Below, one piece after another: positions 15,310 to 16,928 of a DNA stretch of 16,928 nt. The notes beneath the pieces are model-generated. The model was not told where the DNA came from. It was given only the letters and a program-made list of their open reading frames with translations, and did no database searches. The DNA is from Acidobacteriaceae bacterium. GTDB taxonomy: Bacteria; Acidobacteriota; Terriglobia; Terriglobales; Acidobacteriaceae. How positions within the stretch are numbered: position 1 is the stretch's first letter; each line of letters starts with the position of its first letter. Both the position numbers and the translations under genes were made by a program. The stretch spans positions 1-16,928 of the forward strand of contig PLKY01000403.1 of NCBI GenBank assembly GCA_003140785.1. Reading direction: 5' to 3'.

Positions 15310-16928
15310 TTACGAGATGCTATGACGAGCAAAAACCGGAATCTTCACTAAATCTAGGACCACTCCAAACGCAATCGCCGCAGCCAATTCAAAGGCGACA
15401 ACCGCGAGCGGCAGTGGAGCCATCGCGATTCCCAGGATTGCGAGCGTTGAGATGATGAGAACGTCGGCCACCGAAGATAGTACGAGCCAAATACTGGGCC
15501 GCAATCCCCAAAGCTGGCCGCGCCCTCGTATGACGTAAGTTGTGGCCTGGCTGCCAAACACGATGCCGACCACGGAGAGGGTTTGAAGAGCCTGGATGCC
15601 GAGATGCAACTGGAATTTTCCCACTGCCAGGATGGCGGTGGAAAAGGCAAGGAAACAGGCCCCCAGAATGACGCCGGCGGTTGTAATTTTGCCAATTTGC
15701 CAAGAATTGGGCATCTTCGATGGCCGCACCCTGTCCGTGGTCAGCGACATAGCGAGGAAATCGCCGGTGATCATGACAATGACCATCAGCATGGGAGTCA
15801 GGACCGCATGACCGGTCATGACAAGGCCAACGGCCAATAGGAGAACCTGGAGAATCTTCTTCATAACCGAGTTCAGCGTGTACGTAAGGATGCGCTGGAA
15901 CGTGATCCTGCCCTCTTTTACAGCTGCAACAATGCCGCCCAGCCCAGCTTCAGTGAGGACAACGCCTGCTGCCGATTTTGCCACATCGGTTGCGGTCGAT
16001 ACTGCAATGCCGATCTGTGCCTGACGGAGCGCAGGCGCGTCATTGGCGCCATCTCCGCACATTCCGACTGTGTGCCCGCTCTTCTGGAAGGCCTTGACGA
16101 GATCATATTTGCCTTCGGGAAGAATCCCTGCGAAGACTGCGAAATCCTGCGGCTCGATTTGATCGGGAAGTTTTCCCGGCGGACAGACTGCGCCGCTCAA
16201 CCCGACTGCATGGGCGACGATTTCCGCGGTAACCGGAGCATCCCCTGTCACCATGACGGTGCGCACCCCGAGGGTTTGTAGTTCCGAGATAAGAGCACTC
16301 GAGTCTGCGCGCGGCGGATCGCTGAGAGCGATAAGGCCGATGACTTCGACTGCAGCCGGCGAGCCCACGGCCACTGCCAAAACCCTGTAGCCTTGCTTCT
16401 CAAGTTCGTCGACGATCGCAACTGCCGCAGGCGACGGAGCAGCGAGGGCGATGACCGCGGTGAATGCGCCCTTGATGATCCGCTGCGAGCCAAGCTTGCC
16501 ATCGATGGCTGTGGCCTCCGATGTCTTTTTTCCTGGGTCGAAGGGTACGAACGTGGTCAGCTTCGGCAAGTCAGAGGCTGGCTTTTGTGTTGCCGCAGAA
16601 CGAATCGCTGCATCAACGGGATCCTGGCCGCCTTCAGAACTCGCCAAGGCAGCCAATCCGAGCACATGAGCCTCGTCGAATCCACGCATGGGGCGAACGC
16701 TGGTGACAGAGAGCTCGTTCCGCGTGAGGGTTCCGGTTTTGTCCGAACATAAGACGTCGAACGAGGCAGCTTCATCTACCGCGGAGAGCCGCGTCGGAAG
16801 CACACCTTGCTTGGCCAAAGCGCGGGCTCCGAGAGCGGCGGCCAGGGTGAATGTTGCAGGCAATGCCACGGGTATCGCCGCGAGAACCGACGTGAGCAAG
16901 AGAGGAATGATCTCACTCCACGGCATCG
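15310..16928 (-). CDS. Plasma-membrane proton-efflux-type P-type ATPase (type IIIA), 5' end outside the window
   Basis: The C-terminal 538 residues of a P-type ATPase; the frame is open through the right edge, so the Met at 16926 is not a real start. The visible part begins in a transmembrane helix with IPVALPATFTLAAALGARAL, the pattern of fungal, plant and bacterial H+-ATPases. It continues with the phosphorylation motif SDKTGTLTRN (Asp62 of the visible part), a nucleotide-binding domain with FDPGKKTSEA and IKGAF, TGDAPVTAE (228-236), and the hinge GDGANDAPALRQAQIGIAVS (291-310). C-terminal hydrophobic helices follow from about 345. Family knowledge suggests ATP-driven proton export across the inner membrane; cation specificity is inferred from overall similarity. 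It is probably the first visible gene of an operon with the TSUP permease and DUF1634 protein. Confidence 0.92.
   Translation of the reverse strand, partial: MPWSEIIPLLLTSVLAAIPVALPATFTLAAALGARALAKQGVLPTRLSAVDEAASFDVLCSDKTGTLTRNELSVTSVRPMRGFDEAHVLGLAALASSEGGQDPVDAAIRSAATQKPASDLPKLTTFVPFDPGKKTSEATAIDGKLGSQRIIKGAFTAVIALAAPSPAAVAIVDELEKQGYRVLAVAVGSPAAVEVIGLIALSDPPRADSSALISELQTLGVRTVMVTGDAPVTAEIVAHAVGLSGAVCPPGKLPDQIEPQDFAVFAGILPEGKYDLVKAFQKSGHTVGMCGDGANDAPALRQAQIGIAVSTATDVAKSAAGVVLTEAGLGGIVAAVKEGRITFQRILTYTLNSVMKKILQVLLLAVGLVMTGHAVLTPMLMVIVMITGDFLAMSLTTDRVRPSKMPNSWQIGKITTAGVILGACFLAFSTAILAVGKFQLHLGIQALQTLSVVGIVFGSQATTYVIRGRGQLWGLRPSIWLVLSSVADVLIISTLAILGIAMAPLPLAVVAFELAAAIAFGVVLDLVKIPVFARHSIS

Noticed and set aside
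1..16928. CRISPR arrays, insertion sequences or rRNA
   Set aside because: No regularly spaced repeats, transposase motifs or rRNA sequence were seen on reading both strands.

Overview
The window is high-GC bacterial DNA and looks chromosomal. The gene content (a compact carbamoyltransferase/NRPS/PKS cluster, a GGDEF-EAL-type signalling gene, a TauE/SafE exporter paired with a DUF1634 protein, and a proton-type P-type ATPase) would suit a soil bacterium, and Acidobacteriota is my best guess. That assignment is inference; no phylogenetic marker is present.

Layout, left to right. (1) 2-859 (+): the C-terminal EAL domain of a cyclic-di-GMP phosphodiesterase, cut by the left edge. (2) 860-1523: about 660 bp without a convincing gene, holding one perfect CRP-type dyad (TGTGA-N6-TCACA, 1353-1368). 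(3) 1524-11339 (+): a three-gene biosynthetic operon with overlapping genes. It encodes an O-/N-carbamoyltransferase, an A-PCP loading NRPS whose binding-pocket residues read as glycine, and a 2063-residue PKS. The PKS domain order is KS-AT-KR-DH-ACP-TE, with the dehydratase after the ketoreductase. (4) 11390-13314 (-), convergent with the operon: a PrmC-like NPPY methyltransferase and a Sfp-type phosphopantetheinyl transferase, with 2 bp between them. (5) 13315-13995: a non-coding stretch containing a 48-nt 3' fragment of a tRNA-Lys(CUU), an adjacent TATAGT/ACTATA dyad and a TGGGCACA direct repeat. This looks like the scar of a tRNA-targeted integrating element. (6) 13996-16928 (-): P-type ATPase (5' end outside the window), TauE/SafE-family permease and DUF1634 membrane protein, probably one operon.

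How the cluster could work (inference): the PPTase converts the PCP and ACP to holo form. The A domain loads an amino acid, probably glycine, on the PCP. The PKS KS takes it directly, since there is no condensation domain, and extends it with malonyl-CoA (AT motifs GHSIG and HAFH). The KR reduces the beta-keto group, the DH may or may not dehydrate, and the TE releases. The carbamoyltransferase and methyltransferase would decorate the product. A single pass would give a 4-amino-3-hydroxybutyryl or 4-aminocrotonyl unit; iterative use of the PKS would give something longer. I do not recognise the cluster as a characterised pathway. No dedicated transporter or regulator for it is visible in the window.
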